From the NCBI GenBank assembly GCA_008638375.1, contig CM018046.1, positions 1,288,501 to 1,352,500 on the forward strand: a stretch of DNA of 64,000 bases, in the 5' to 3' direction. The position numbers and the translations under genes were made by a program. This DNA is from Nyssa sinensis (lineage: Eukaryota > Streptophyta > Magnoliopsida > Cornales > Nyssaceae). The notes under the pieces were generated by a model that did not search any database, was not told the DNA's origin, and was given only the letters and a program-made list of their open reading frames with translations. Shown here piece after piece: positions 12,845 through 26,400 of the stretch; within the stretch, counting starts at the first letter, position 1, and the number at the start of each line of letters is the position of its first letter.

Positions 12845-15338
12845 CAGTGAGTCGGCGGCCTCTTCCCCCCTTTTTATGTGCTTCTCTCTTCTCTCTTCAC
12901 TCCAAGTGCCGTTCCCCCTTGTCTTTATTTTTTTTTAATTTTTTTGTTTCTTTGTCTTCTTTATCTCTCTCTCTCTCTCTCTCTCCTCACCAACAATGTC
13001 TCCTCTCTCCTCCAACAACCGTCTCACTAGCTGGAAACTAGCAGTTTTGTCTTCAGCCGTTTCTCAATCATCGATGATGTCTTCTCTCTCCTTAAACAGC
13101 CGTCTCACTCAACGAAAACTACCAACTTTCTCTCCGATCTCTTAGACGCAACTAGTTGTCAATGGATTTCCTTTTCCAAAAGTCATATTTCGATGCACGT
13201 TTGTGCCAATCAAGCATGGACAGCCTGGTATTGGAAGGATTAATAGAGCGGTTGCCTGTTTAGTGATTGAAGTTTATAAATCTATTGTTCAATCTTTCCA
13301 ACAAATTTAGGATTAATATTTCATATATGTTATAGTGGGTTGTCTGATTAGTGATTGAAAGTTTATTTTAAATAAAGTTCGCATTACATGCTTTTCAATG
13401 CAAGCATAAGATATACACCGTGTTCACTCTTTCATGATGCAACAGAAAATCTTATTCTTCATTCTTTCTAATCTCAACAACTGAAACCTCACTTTTTTGT
13501 AAAATTCACTGAAAATTTCATTGTTTCTCTCATCTCAAACCTTATTTTATTCTCTTTTTAAAGCCTATTATTAAATCTGCATAATTAAATTACTTTTTTT
13601 TTCAAGAGAGAGCAAAGCAATTATATTGAAATTTTGAATCTTAGTAGGTCAACAACAATTTTAAGAAAAAGTAGTTCAATTTCTCTATTTCAGACCAAAA
13701 TAGTGGAATTTCACTATTGAAAATAATAAAAAAATTTAAAATTTCATATGTAATATGTAATATAGATTTCGCTTTCTAGAGTTCAAATATATAAATTTTA
13801 TTTAAAAATAGATTTATATTTTATTAGATATTGAATTTTAAATTTTTTTTTAAAAAATATTGAAACACATGTCCCATTCTACAGCAATTCCATTACAAAA
13901 ATCTGAAGAGGTGCATTGAGGATGGATAAAAGGATATTTTAGTCACAAATTATTGAGAGACTTCTGGGTTTAAAAAGAATGTCGTTGGATCCTATCCTAA
14001 TTAACAACATTTTTTTGGACCTTTAAATATCCATAAGTCTATAGATGTAAACATGTGTAGAGATAATGTGTATATGTATTGTGCATAAATAATCTCTATC
14101 TATATATATGTATATTTAGATTGGTATTTGTAATCGATTAGTTTTAATTTTTGAAAATTTAATCGAGTGCTTAAGGGCTATAACTTAGTTAACTAAAATT
14201 AATGTATTCAATTAACTAGTCACAAAGTAACGCAGATAACTCCAAATTAATTAATCCAATTAACTAGATAGGAATCATAAACTTATAGTGAATTAACCAA
14301 GTGTTCAAATAGTTGTTTAAATACAAATTCCTATAGCATTCTGGCCAAGTGTTAAAGTAAATCACAACAATAAGCATAAAATATTAAGAGCACATCCCAG
14401 AATAAAATACATCAATCTTACTTGAGACACCCTCATAGGAAATAAAATCGGCATATGCAAGAGAAGAAATCACTATGAAACTAATCAGTACAATGAACAA
14501 TATACCAATGATTACTAATTTGCTATGCTACTTGATAGTATTACATTGTTAGTCAATTCTTCACATCGTCCTTTAGGTAATGTTTTTATTCATTATTTGC
14601 GCTTTTAAGTTGATCTATTCACAACAAATACTTTAGTTATGATCTGATAGTCTTCAAATCTTCACAAAAAGTATCTTATGATACTCTCTTAGATTAAAAC
14701 CTTCATAATTGCCTTTGTAAGGTAGCTACTATATGGAATCCAAACTATATAATACTAGAAGTAAACTTAAGAATTCATAAAGTGCCTAAATCCTCGATAA
14801 GAATGCAAAGTTGTCTCTTAACAATGCAAAGTTCACAATTATATTTATGAGTAACCGTAAACCTAATTTGATTTGGAATAGGAGAACCAATCTGAATCTC
14901 CAAAAACAAAACACGTTCGAACTTGAAAGCCTTTTCAGTTTGGATGTGACTTTCGTTCAAACTCGGTTATCATTCCATTCAAACAAGGCAACTACTCATT
15001 TTGAACTCTTTTTTTTCTAGTTTCGAATTTTAATGTGATTATAAACCACTAAGTGTCAAAGAGACATAATAATACATATTTTAAGCTACTTTCAATGCCT
15101 ATAGTCAAAATTAAAAAGTGTCCTAACCTATAGGTTTAATTAAACATAAGTCCCATGGAGACTAGTGAAAAACTAAACTCACACGCGTCTTAAAAATGTG
15201 TTTAACATGAATGCTTGATATGTTTATATGTTTATACCTTTCTTGTAATAGATTTGAACTATAAAAATATTGTCATTTGTGTTCATCTTTAGACGTACAA
15301 AATTATAATTAAAGTCTAGCATGATCAAGTTTTCAAAG
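11609..15338. other. TPR 3' UTR and intergenic DNA
   Basis: The 3' UTR begins after the TGA at 11608; the polyadenylation site cannot be fixed by eye. Beyond it the sequence is AT-rich with a pyrimidine-rich microsatellite block (12796-12984) and no conserved ORF. From about 13150 to 15330 I see only low-complexity AT-rich DNA. Confidence 0.5.
12796..12845. repeat. Compound (CT)n(CA)n microsatellite
   Basis: About 14 CT units run into about 10 CA units. A second CT run lies at about 12965-12984, both inside a 300-bp pyrimidine-rich block. Confidence 0.95.
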
Positions 15339-15785
15339 TGTTAGAAGTATAATAGGGTTACTTATATATTATTGTGAATCAAATTGTGATACTAGGGTTA
15401 GGGTTAGCCGCCACATATATTATTGTGTAATGCTAGTAAGATTAGGGTTTTACAATGTGTTTCCTTTATTTCTACTTTCCTTATTTAACCTCATGATTCT
15501 CCTATATAAGGAGGTCACTTGTATAATTTCTATCAAGTCATTCTAATACAATGTAGTCTTTTGGGTTTTTCCCTCCTCTCTTTTCTCTGTTTCTTTTTTC
15601 TTTTTTATTTTATTCCATCAAATCTAACATAATATCAGAGCAAGGTTTGGTCCTCTAATATTTCACAACCATCATTGACTCCATCATTTAACCAAGTTAT
15701 TAGCATTACACAATAATATATGTGGCGGCTAATTCTAACCCTAGTATCACAATAACATATAGATGACTCTATTATACGTCTAACA
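15339..15785 (+). mobile_element. Copia-like solo LTR with an inverted LTR fragment behind it
   Basis: 15339-15629 is an LTR-like unit: it starts TGTTAGAAGTATAATAGGG, has a CCTATATAAGGAGG TATA region near 15502-15515, and ends AAATCTAACA. It is followed by TAATATCAGAGC, a decayed version of the TGGTATCAGAGC primer-binding site for initiator Met-tRNA. It is clearly related to the LTR at 63678-63953. From 15785 back to about 15698 the first ~90 bases of the same LTR occur in reverse orientation (TGTTAGACGTATAATAG read on the minus strand), forming an imperfect inverted repeat. No gag-pol remains. Confidence 0.75.
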
Positions 15786-16966
15786 CAAAGAAACAGTTGA
15801 CTAACGTTGTAACAGTAGTGAGACTCAATATAACTTAACAATTACATACTTGATAAAAGACTTTTGAAATGAATTGTCAACATATACATTTACTGATGAA
15901 ATTTTCACAACTATTGTGAAAAAAATTCCCTCGCATTATTAAAATTAAATTTTATATAAAGGCAGGGCAAGATGGAACATGGATAAGCAAGGTTGAAAGA
16001 TGGAGCAGTATCAAGGATGGAAGATATAATTAGTGGGGTAGGGACAACAATAGGAGAAGGTTCTCTTTAAAGGGAAAAATAATAGGAGAGAGATTGTCTT
16101 ACCTCGAACTCACCTAGTTATCATCCTCTTGAGCTGGCAATAAAAAGCTGCTACATCAATTAGACGACATTTTTTTAGCCGACTCTTGGGGAGAGTTGGA
16201 TTACTAACAACCCATATGAATGAAAAGAGTCGGAAAGAAAGGGAAGAAAATGGGAATAAAGGGGGATGGGGGGCTTATTTTATGTTTTAATTAAGGACTA
16301 GGAAGGAGAAAAAGGAAGAGGGAGAGAGAGAGGGGGGGGCTTAACACTTACTTTAACCATGTTACAATCCATCCACAAATGAGAGGAGACGTAAGGAGAG
16401 AAGACAATAGTTTAATGAAATTTTTATAAGACCAATAATACTTTTAAAGTTATGGAGGTGAAAATAAAATAAATAGTTTTTTTATTGATTTTAAAAAAGA
16501 TATAATAGTAAGTTAATATAAAACTCTTTTTTTTCTTCTATTATTTTCAAAAAAGATAGGATGATTATACTACATTGTCCTCTTCTCTCATCTCATTAAT
16601 TATTTAAACATGAATGAGAGATTACTATGGTCCAATGTAATGATAAAAGATGCCTCAAGTTTTGACTTTGTTAAACCTTTTCTCAAATATTGCTAGACTT
16701 TTAACTAATTGTTATTCAAATGAATAGCTTGGATGCTTTCAATCTAATGACTGATACATTCTAATGACATTGTAGTGTTTTAATGAATGGTAATTTAGAA
16801 TAATAGTTGAGAATTCCTAATAATTATTTTAATAAAATGTAACATTTCAATGTTATATTTTTGTACCATTGTTAAAATTTAATTTTAACATAACTAAAAT
16901 AATATTTAACATTGAAAATTCTCTTGATGCCCTTGTCTCCTTTCCTTCCAACTTATCCTAAACGGC
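15786..16966. other. Intergenic DNA upstream of EML3
   Basis: AT-rich and purine-rich sequence without a recognisable gene. Purine tracts near 16230-16340 include a run of 8 G. The proximal promoter of EML3 should lie in the right part. Confidence 0.5.
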
Positions 16967-16973
16967 TATAAAA
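16967..16973 (+). promoter_or_regulatory. EML3: Putative TATA box of EML3
   Basis: TATAAAA in the context GGCTATAAAATTAG, followed about 30 bp later by the start of a CT-rich leader. It lies about 490 bp upstream of the ATG at 17462, and the intervening sequence looks like a spliced 5' UTR. Assignment by position and motif only. Confidence 0.55.
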
Positions 16974-17284
16974 TTAGTGAAAAAAACAACGGCGTCGTTT
17001 TTGTGTATCTGTCGAATCGAACTCCCATGTCTCTCGCTCGCTCTCGCATCCCCCGCCTCTCTTCCCGAATCGCTGCCCCGGACCACCGTGGACTCAACGC
17101 CCGTCCACCGCACCGAACCTCCCCGAATCACCCAACTAACCTACCCCCGAGCTAGTTTCTCTCCGTATATTCTTCTTCCACCATCTTCTTCTTTGAAACC
17201 CCAGCACACCAAACTAATCTCTCTTTCCCTGCGATCACTGCTCCGCTTCTTCTTCTTCGAAACCCGTGTAAAGAAAACCCAGAG

Positions 17285-17387
17285 GTATGAGAAATTTTTT
17301 AAATTTATTCAAATTTTTTTTTCTAACTTGACGGAACGGTACTTCTATTATTATCATTATTATCTTTTTTTTTTTGTAAAATTGCAG
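17285..17387 (+). other. EML3: 5' UTR intron of EML3
   Basis: Donor CAGAG|GTATGA at 17285 and acceptor TTGCAG ending at 17387, with a T-rich tract before it. The flanking leader has no conserved coding sequence, and the start codon (context CCACCATGG) is 75 bp downstream of the acceptor. Inferred from splice consensus. Confidence 0.55.
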
Positions 17388-17461
17388 ATTTTGGTGTCTA
17401 TTGTTGGTGCTGTTGCAATTATTCATGAATTGAGCTGAATATCTGGTTGGAATAAACCACC

Positions 17462-20400
17462 ATGGACTACGAGCTTTCTGATAGCAGTGGTGAGTTCATC
17501 AAAGATCGCATCTAACTCTTGCTTTTTAGGGTTTTTTCTGACAGCTTTCTTTTTGTGGACGAGGCCTACGGTTTTTTGTAAACGTGAAGGGATTAGGTTT
17601 TGTTGCCCTGATTTGATGGTAATTAGTTCTAGGCTTTCGACCTGGAACAATTTCTCTCTGTCTCCCCCCTTGAATACTTATTTTAACCTGTGATAACTCA
17701 AGAATACGTTTGAAAAATGTTCAGTGTACAATTCAAAAGTTAGAATTGCAGTCTCATGATACAATTATGGCTTAGTAAAGGGTTCTTTAAAATTTTTGAA
17801 GTATATATGAAAATTGCACTCTTTCCCAACACTTGCATACTTCCATTGCGGCTAATTTGTTTCTTTGTTGATCAAAGTTTTAATTTATATTTTCATTTTG
17901 ATATCCATTTTTGGATATGACCCGAGACATTTGAAAGCTATATTTTGCGTTCAGACTTTAGAGTACATTTGAGAAATCAGAGCTCTATGAAAGATTGGGA
18001 GATTGAAGGAGTTCTGCAGATTATATATTTTTCTCAGGATTATGCTGGACAATGTATAAGTTATAGGCTGTGGACATCTTCTCACACTCCCTTCCAATTT
18101 GAAATTTTGGTGAATTCTATATTCCAACTATGGTCATAAATAAGCACCAAGGAAGTATGAACAAGCACTAGGGTTTTAAAAACTCACCAATTTAATTATG
18201 ATCAAAATAAGTGATAAATATGTTTATTGGGTGAAAATACTTATATAAAATGTTTATTGGGTGAAAAAAGGGATCGGAGTATCATTTCGGGTATGCTGTT
18301 CAGAAGGGATCTTGAAATGAACAGTATCTAGCAAATTCAGCAAAGTATGAGCTTGAAAGGGAGGAAAAACTGAAAATGATATTTTTTAGAGGGGATCTAC
18401 AAATGAACAATATCTAGCAACTATGTGGAAAAAATATGAACTTTAAAGGGAGGGAAGAACTGAAAATGATTTATTTATTATTTGATAAGTTAAGGATTGA
18501 AATAAAAGGCTCCATTAGGGGGGTGGGGGGAGAACCCATGAACATGATAGGTATACATCTAAGCCTTATTGTTTTTTGGGGTCAAAGAGGCCTTGTTGTT
18601 TATAAGTTCCTTTGTAGATTTTTTAGGGACTTTAACCCTTTAATTTTATAGTCTTCCCTTTTTACTTTGGGTTTGCTCCCTTGGGCACTTCATATATAAG
18701 GCCTTGTTGTTTATAAGTTCCTTTGTAGATTTTTTAGGGACTTTAACCCTTTAATTTTATAGCCTTCCCTTGTTACTTTGGGTTTACTCCCTTGGGCACT
18801 TCATATATAATACACACATTTACTAATAAAAAAAAAAACTCCCTGTACACATATCACCCAACAAATAAATAAAAGAACCCAGATCTATTTTGTACGATCC
18901 CGTACACCAAAACATAGTGTGTGGAGCATAGCCTGTTTTAAAAAAACAAAACTGCACAAAGCTTCACTCCCTCAGACACATCTCATTCCACACAGAAAAA
19001 AGTACAAACTTGAAGAGCGGGCCGGGGCAGAATAAAAAATGATTTTATTTACTATAGCAATTATTGAATTTTGAAGCTGATAGATGATACAGTGCTAGAA
19101 GCCTTGACTTATATCCTAACATGTGGTTCTTAGGTGAGTTTGCCAGAATGGCCTAGCATCTATCCATAAATTGACCAATGGTTATTCAGTATGGTTGATG
19201 TGACTGGGTTGTTCTTGTTCATCCTCAAGTTCCTTCCATGATGTAGATTTCTTGACAAGGGCAGCTCAAGAGAATTTGAGGCCCTAAACAACAACTCCAA
19301 ATGGTTTTTTTTTTTTCTTTTCGCTTTTTGAGATGCAAGAAGAACAAATTTTTTAATAAAAAAATGTGATTTAAAATAATGATAAAACATTGTATAGTAT
19401 AAGATTTTTGAGTACTTTAAATATAAATAGAACTCTAATGAATATATATTTTTTAGGATAAATAGTAATATAAAATTGTAATACTATTATAAAATTAGAC
19501 TTTTATTGTTCTTAAACTTTTAGTTTGGATTATGTTATATACACAAAGGCCTTTCTTTTATAATTAAACTTTTATTAGCTTTAAACTTCTAGTTTGGATT
19601 ATATAATCAAGATATAAAAATTTGGAGCCTTCTTTAAAAAGTGGGGCCTAAAGCGATAACTATGTTTGCTTCAAGATACAACTGGCCCTATTTCTTGCTT
19701 TTTTTTTTTTGGGAGCCACAAGAGCATAGAAGTCTTTTGCTCATGCTTTCTTTGTTGTTATATGGATCCATGGGTAAGGGAAGGAACTGATGCAATAACC
19801 ATCAATTGGGTAGTCATGATGTGTCCTGTTTGGAAGCCTGATGCTATAGCTTTGGACTGCACTCCAATCGAGAAACCTTTTTGGCCTAAGGAAACTGATT
19901 ATAGTAGTTCTTTGGGTTATTACTTTCTTTATTTGATTCAATTCTATAGTTTTTGGTTGGATTTTGAGTCTTAGTTTGTTAGTGGTATTTTTATTACTTT
20001 GAGATTAATATTGTTTAGTATATAGCAGTGTACTCACTTGGTTATAGTGTTTGTTGAGTCGTATTCTAGTTGTAGAATAGAGAAGTCTTCTTTGCTAAAA
20101 TTATTTTTTTTGAGAATTTCTTGTATATTTTTTTTTGGTAGGAAAAATAAAATTATATTAAAACATGCTTATGGTACTACGAGGATAGTCCACACCTATC
20201 ATATCTTCTATATAAGCGGCCACTCTCTATCTCTCACTCTCCATCTAGGAAGCTTATTGCGCCAATTTAGATCCGAATCAAATCTATGACTCATTTTTTT
20301 CCAGTGTATCAGCCTTTCTATTAGGCTCGTGGATATGATTATATGAAATTGGTTAAAAATTCCTGGCCAAAATACAAAAATCCAAACTAGGGTCTCAAAT

Positions 20401-23400
20401 CTTAATACTCGATGGACAATTGCTCTTCCTTCAAATTTCCTCAATTAGCAATTTTGAGTCCTCTTCTACTTCAATAGGTTTAATGCCCATCCTTGTTCCC
20501 ATAAATAGATCATCTCTAAGAGCCAAACATCTAGCAACAAGAATTGAAGATTTTCTACAACTAGAGGATGCAGCCACAAAAACTCTTGTTGATCCCTAAT
20601 AACAGTCACCCCCCTCGCTATTGGTACTTGCTGTCGGTCAAAGTTGAGTTTCATTATAATTATTCAAAAAATTTCTCGTACTTCTTTTATTTATTTGGGT
20701 TAGGAAAAATACTAGAAGACCACCCAACTCCAATGATTCCAATTGTTCCAAATTAAAATTGGACAGGTTCATCCAAAACTTTGGCGTAGGCATATCTATT
20801 AGCACGCACAAACCATCCAGCCAATCAATTCATCATTCTGGGCATGCAATTTGGACAATTAAATTTAACTTTTTCCCATGTGTTCTCAGGAAAAAGGACT
20901 ATTGTTAAAGATATGGTTAACATCCTCAGTGTCATCACCACATAAAAGATACACCATTGATATTCATGCCTTTATTGATTAGGAAAGATTAAGTAGGAAA
21001 TCTTTTCCAAATTCAAATCCACAGGATAAACTTTATCCTAGGTATTAATTTGGGGAGCCAATTTTCATTAAGAAGATTAGCCTTCGGATGGGGAGCACTG
21101 TTATTTTTTAAAGAGTTAATCAGCCATGTTGCTGATCTAACAGCAAAATTACCATCTTTAGTAAAAACCTTACAAAATGGAAATAATATAGATATCCTTT
21201 ATGATAGTTTAATTAAAATGTTCCTTGATCTCAAGTTTTCAAATCAGTGGAAATAGGAATGTTGAGAGGTTTTCTTAGTTGGAGAGGGAGGAGAAACCCC
21301 GGTAATTGTTTCCCACCTACTATATGATACTGTTTTGTGATGCTGAGCTTGCTCAATTAAATTTCTTGAGATGTATTTTGGTTTGTTTTGAAGTGGTTTT
21401 GGATTTAAATTTTATATGAGCAAGAGTGAAATGGTGGGGGTTGGGGATGGGGGGAGTAGTGACAAACTTGCTGCTATCGGATAGGGCCCTTTCCCGTTCT
21501 CATTACCTATTTGGGACTTCCTCTTGGAGCTTCGACAATGTCTTTTGGTGTATAGGGTGTGGTTGTTGAGAGATTTGAGAAGCGATTAGCTGCTTGGAAG
21601 AAACAATACCTTTAAAAAGAGGCCGTCTCACTCTCAGGAAGAGTACGTTGTGGAGCCTCCCAATCTATTTATGTATCTTCTCCCTATTCTAGTGTTAGTG
21701 GCAAAAAGGTTGGAGAAACTTCAAAGAGACTATTTATGGGGAGTAATGGGAGATGAATTCAAGAATCACCTTGTTGAGTGGGATAAAGTATGGAGCTCTT
21801 TGAAGGATAGGGGATTGGGCATTCAAAGATTTTGGTTGTTCAATAAGGACTTATTGGGGAGATGGTTGTAGAGGTTTGGCAAGGAGAGAGAATCTTTGGA
21901 GAAAGGTGGTGGAACAAAATTATGGGGTTGAAGAAGGGGATTGATGCTCTAAGGAGGTGAGATCTTGGTACGGAGTCGGTGTGTGGAGGAGCTTTAGAAG
22001 AGGATAGGATGAGTTTTTCCAAGAATAATAGATGGAAGGTGGGGGCGGTTCCACAATTAGATTCTAGATAGATTCTTGGTGTGATCGGGGTCCTCTTCAT
22101 ATAGCCTTTCTGATACTCTTCAGGATGTTGTCAACAAAAATGCAATAGTTGCAAATTGTCTCAGGAGGTCAAGGAATGCTATGGTGTGGGATATCGGCTT
22201 CAGTAAATCTCTTCAGGATTGGGAGATGGATGATGCTTTAGATTTTTATAACTTGTACAAGTTGATTCTCTAATTTGAGGACGATTTGTGGAGAAGGGGA
22301 AAAATATTGTTTAATTGGTGTTTCTTTGCAAATGTCACGAGGAGACGGTGAATCATCTTCTCATTCATTATTGATTACTTGGGCTATATGGATCCTTTTG
22401 ATTGGTTTATTTGTAGTCTATTGGATGATGCCATAGTCTACCTCGAAAGTATTAGTTTCTTGGAGGGGGGATTCTTCCAATTGGAGGGTTAGGAGAGCTT
22501 GGCATATGAAACCGGGGGGGGGGGGGGGATTTGGTAGACCATTTGGCGGGAAAGGAAATTAGAGTTTTTGAGGGTATTGAGTTCCCTTTATGAACTGTAC
22601 AAGCTTCGGTATTGAATTACCCTTTATTTTTTGGTTGTTAGGAGGCTCAACCGTGTCTAAAGATAGTCTCTTTTTTTTTTCACTCTATGAGTTGTGAGAC
22701 ATAAGAGTGATATATATTTTTTGTAAATGGGTGCACCTCCTTGGTGCTTTTTTAATGAATTTATTACTTATAAAAAAAAATCTTCCTAATAGAATTGAGA
22801 TTCAATGATTTGTTAGATATTCAACTCAACTCAACACAACCTTATTTCATTTATTTGGGGTCGGCTACAGGAATCCTGTGTAATGATAATACACTAAGCT
22901 CAACACAGGCAAAGTTCAATGATTTATTAGATAAGTCAATAAAATATCAGACTAGCTTCCCAATTCATATTAGCTCTACATGATTCGGGAATATATTGTG
23001 TGGATAATTTACCTGATTCGTGAATCATAGAAATTAGGAAAAAATACTAAAAAGTTCCTGAAATAAATTTTTTCAATCCAAAAAATTTATGATATATTTT
23101 TTCTATCTAAAAAGTCTAAAAAAGAAATTTTTAATACAAAAAAGTTTAATTGTTAACTTTCATCTTAACGTCGTTAAAAAATATTACTAATTATTCTAAA
23201 ATGACCTTCAAGATACATTTTACAAAAAAAATACTAAAAAATCTATGAAATAAAATTTTCAATCCCAAAAAATCATAACATTTTATGAAGTAAAAATTTA
23301 TTTTTTAGGCATTCTAGATAAATAAAAAAATGTTATGTTTTTTTTTTTTTTGGATTGAAGAATTTGTTATATCTATTATTTAGTATTTTTTAAAATGTAT

Positions 23401-26400
23401 CTTGAAGGTTATTTTGGTCTAATCAATAATATTTTTTAACGGTATTAAGATGAAAGTTAACAATTTGACTTTTTTGAATCTTTTAGATAGAAAAAATATA
23501 TCATGGACTTTTTGTATTGAAAAAATTATTTTAAGGACTTTTTAGTATTTTTTCCTAGAAATTAATGAGTTATTGTGAACCCAACTTTTAGCCAGAAGCA
23601 GAAACTTTGCCTATTCTTAGTACTCCATCTATTAGCTCTAAAATATCATGCTAAGCTATATATGCTCTGCTGATTTTCCTAGCTTGGAAGAGATTAATTT
23701 ATCTCAAATATTTATACCTTACTAAATCTACCCAGAGATGATTCCTTTTTGTTAAATTTTCAACCTAGTTTCATGAGGTTCTTTTTATACCTAAGCCTTC
23801 ATTTTTTGTTGTTGTTGTTGATTTACAAAGATCATCCCAAGCAACAAGATGTAATGGAGAACGCAAATTGTCTAAACTGTTACTTCCTCACAAAAAGTTG
23901 GTATTCCTTCTGTCAAAATCCTAGCTAAAATAAACTGGCAATTTAAAACAGTTCATATGAATAGGAAGCTGGGTAAATTTGCTTTAATTAAAGTGTTGTT
24001 GTCAGTTCTGGACAACAATTTAGCCTTCCATCCCTGCAATTTACTACTGAATACTAATCTTTGTTTTTGACGGGTAATTAACCACTAACCTAACCTAATA
24101 ATTCCTCAAAAGTGTTCCTATTAACACACTTATGGACAATAGAGCAACATGAATATCTTCCAATAGAATAAAAAAGAGGAATATCAGAATCTGATTAGTA
24201 TTTCTGTTGTCATGGTTATCTACATTGTTAGATTTTTTTAATTTTTTTTTTTATAAGTAAAGAGTAATCTCATTAACACGCCCGAAAAAGGAGAAATAAT
24301 TACAAAAAGGAGCAGCTTACAAAAACTTGCTTATACCCCCTCAAAAATTGTACAAAAGAATCTATACAAAGACGGGTAAGATTCAATAACCCAAAATTAA
24401 AACAACTAAGGGGAGTGACTTCCCTTCAAAAATCCTACTATTTATTCCTCTCCATACACCAAAAAATACAAAGTAGCACTAATTTCCACATTTTCCTAAC
24501 AATACTCTTGACTTGAGCTCCTTGCAATGGATGAACAAGTGATTAATAGTTTCTTCCCCCATTAAGCACATAGAGCATCTATTTGCCAAAGGAAATCCTC
24601 ATCTTTGCAAGTTGTCAAAAGTCAAATGGCGCCCCTAACCACCTCCATGAAAAAAGGCTGCCTTTGTGGGAGTTTTAGTGTGCCAAATAGTTTTCCAAGG
24701 AAATTTCTTTACCCCTCTCCTTGCCAAATGCTTTAGAAACTAAAGGTTTTCCACCTCCCTTTTCTTCTTGTCTATTGTAATGACACCACCCTTTCTAGTG
24801 AGTTATCTCTGTGTCATCTTCCTTTCTTGTTTCCTATCTCTGTGGATCATGATATTAAATATCGACCGTTATGTAATGGATTTTGAGTCCTCCGATTCCT
24901 TTACACATTGATATATTAGTGTGTAAAAAATTTACAGGTGTAATGGTGGTTGCTGTTACGGACCGATACATAACATCGGCCAATATATAATAGTAATGGT
25001 ACATTTTATCTTTTTCTCTCTTCCACTTGTCATGGTTCAGTGACTAAAATCCTAAGCCCCACAGGCAGCATTTCATTTTGGGCCTTGGCACAACTGTTTG
25101 GTTGCTCAATTGTGACCTGGAGGTCATAGGTTTGAGATGTGGAAACCTCCTCTCCGCTCAGGGGTAAGGATGCATACATTTAACCCTTCCCAAACCCTGC
25201 AATGGTGGGAGCCTTGTGTATCGGACTAGCCCTTCTCTCCCAAGGGCTAAAAAACCCATTTTGGCCATAGATCTATTGATTTAAAGTTATCAAACACAAA
25301 ATTTGAAATTTTGGATATGCTCAAATTGTTTGGTAATTTTCAAAATTATATGTGATTGTTTCTTAAAATTAAGACCTTATCTTATTAGATTTAGTCGATG
25401 TTGCTTAAAAATGAATGAATTTAATTTGATAAGATGACTAGGCTACTTCTACATTTTTTTTTTCTAATATTAAGAATTACTTATTTTTTGTTTTTGTATT
25501 AATTATTTGCTCTAAAATCATATAAAGGTATCTTGGTTTTTTTTGGGTGGTAGAAAACATGAATATTGTAATATGAGTTGTAATTCATGACATCTATATT
25601 TTTGAGTTCTTTTTTGTTTTTTTGTTTCTATTTATGCTAAGTTCTTTGTTTATTAAGCTTTAAGCCATTAGTTAGCAATTAATATTCACGCTTATACTGC
25701 ATTTTGTCTATGTTTTCCTTTATTTATTTATTTTTTCTGAATTTATAGTTGCATTTTTAGTTATTACTTGTCATCGAACAATATTCATTATAATAGGTTG
25801 TATTTTCTTTTTAGTTTGATTACAAACCAACATAAAATCCAATACAATAAGTAAATTTTTTTCATAGGAGCTATAAAATTGAATTAAAATAAGTAATAAC
25901 ATTAGAGCAACTCCAGGGATGAGCTAAATGGAGTTACTAAAGCTAAAATTTGGTCGGCCAGTAAAAAAGTGATACTCCAACGGTAGTTTTTCACCCCTCA
26001 CAAAATTTGACTAAAGTCAAATACTCCACCAAATATAGTTTTTGTTTTGGTAGGCTACTATCCAAATCAATGCTTTAGAATGCAATATATCAATGGTCCA
26101 GATTTAATGGTATTTTTTTCTTGTTTTCAATGGTTGAGAATGGTGGTTCGGTCAAAAAATAGCATTTCAACATTGAAACAGAAATGTCAAAAAATAGATA
26201 TTTGGTATTGTAGCCCTGTTAAAATTTAGCTTTAGCAGGACTAAAATGACTTTTACAATTGGAGTTGGTCTTAGAATATTATAAATTGGAGTAAAAATAT
26301 GCATATCAGTAACTTTTAAGAGGTTTGCTAGTGATTGAAAAAAATTCATGGGTGCAGTTCTTGACTCCGATTACGTATTGAGTATTGACTATCAATAACT

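Larger units (their letters stand above)
17490..20126 (+). other. First part of EML3 intron 1
   Basis: Donor G|GTGAGT at 17490. AT-rich sequence with two local tandem duplications (18303-18475, 18589-18809) and no coding segment that fits the EML family. From about 18840 to 20126 nothing specific is recognised. Confidence 0.5.
20127..24170 (-). mobile_element. Decayed LINE with RNase H domain, split by later insertions
   Basis: Starts at a T tract (20127-20138), the poly(A) end of a minus-strand element. Minus-strand reading gives an RNase H-like segment (20654-20466: [24 protein letters not shown]). Next comes a zf-RVT-like segment near 20960-20870 ([18 protein letters not shown]). Farther on, near 23990-23920, are LINE motifs after the RT core ([12 protein letters not shown]). 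Stops and shifts are frequent. A plus-strand LINE (about 21430-22780) and a Mutator-like MITE (23037-23555) sit inside it. The boundaries between fragments are approximate. Confidence 0.6.

Noticed and set aside
12697..13041. 114-codon frame over the CT/CA microsatellite
   Set aside because: Repeats of Ser-Leu and Thr-His come only from the microsatellite.
16977..17438. 153-codon plus-strand frame before EML3
   Set aside because: It runs through the CT-rich 5' leader and the 5'UTR intron; low-complexity Ser/Leu/Pro then Phe/Tyr-rich, not protein-like.
19160..19974. Possible small genes in EML3 intron 1
   Set aside because: Short, overlapping, low-complexity frames with no family signature.
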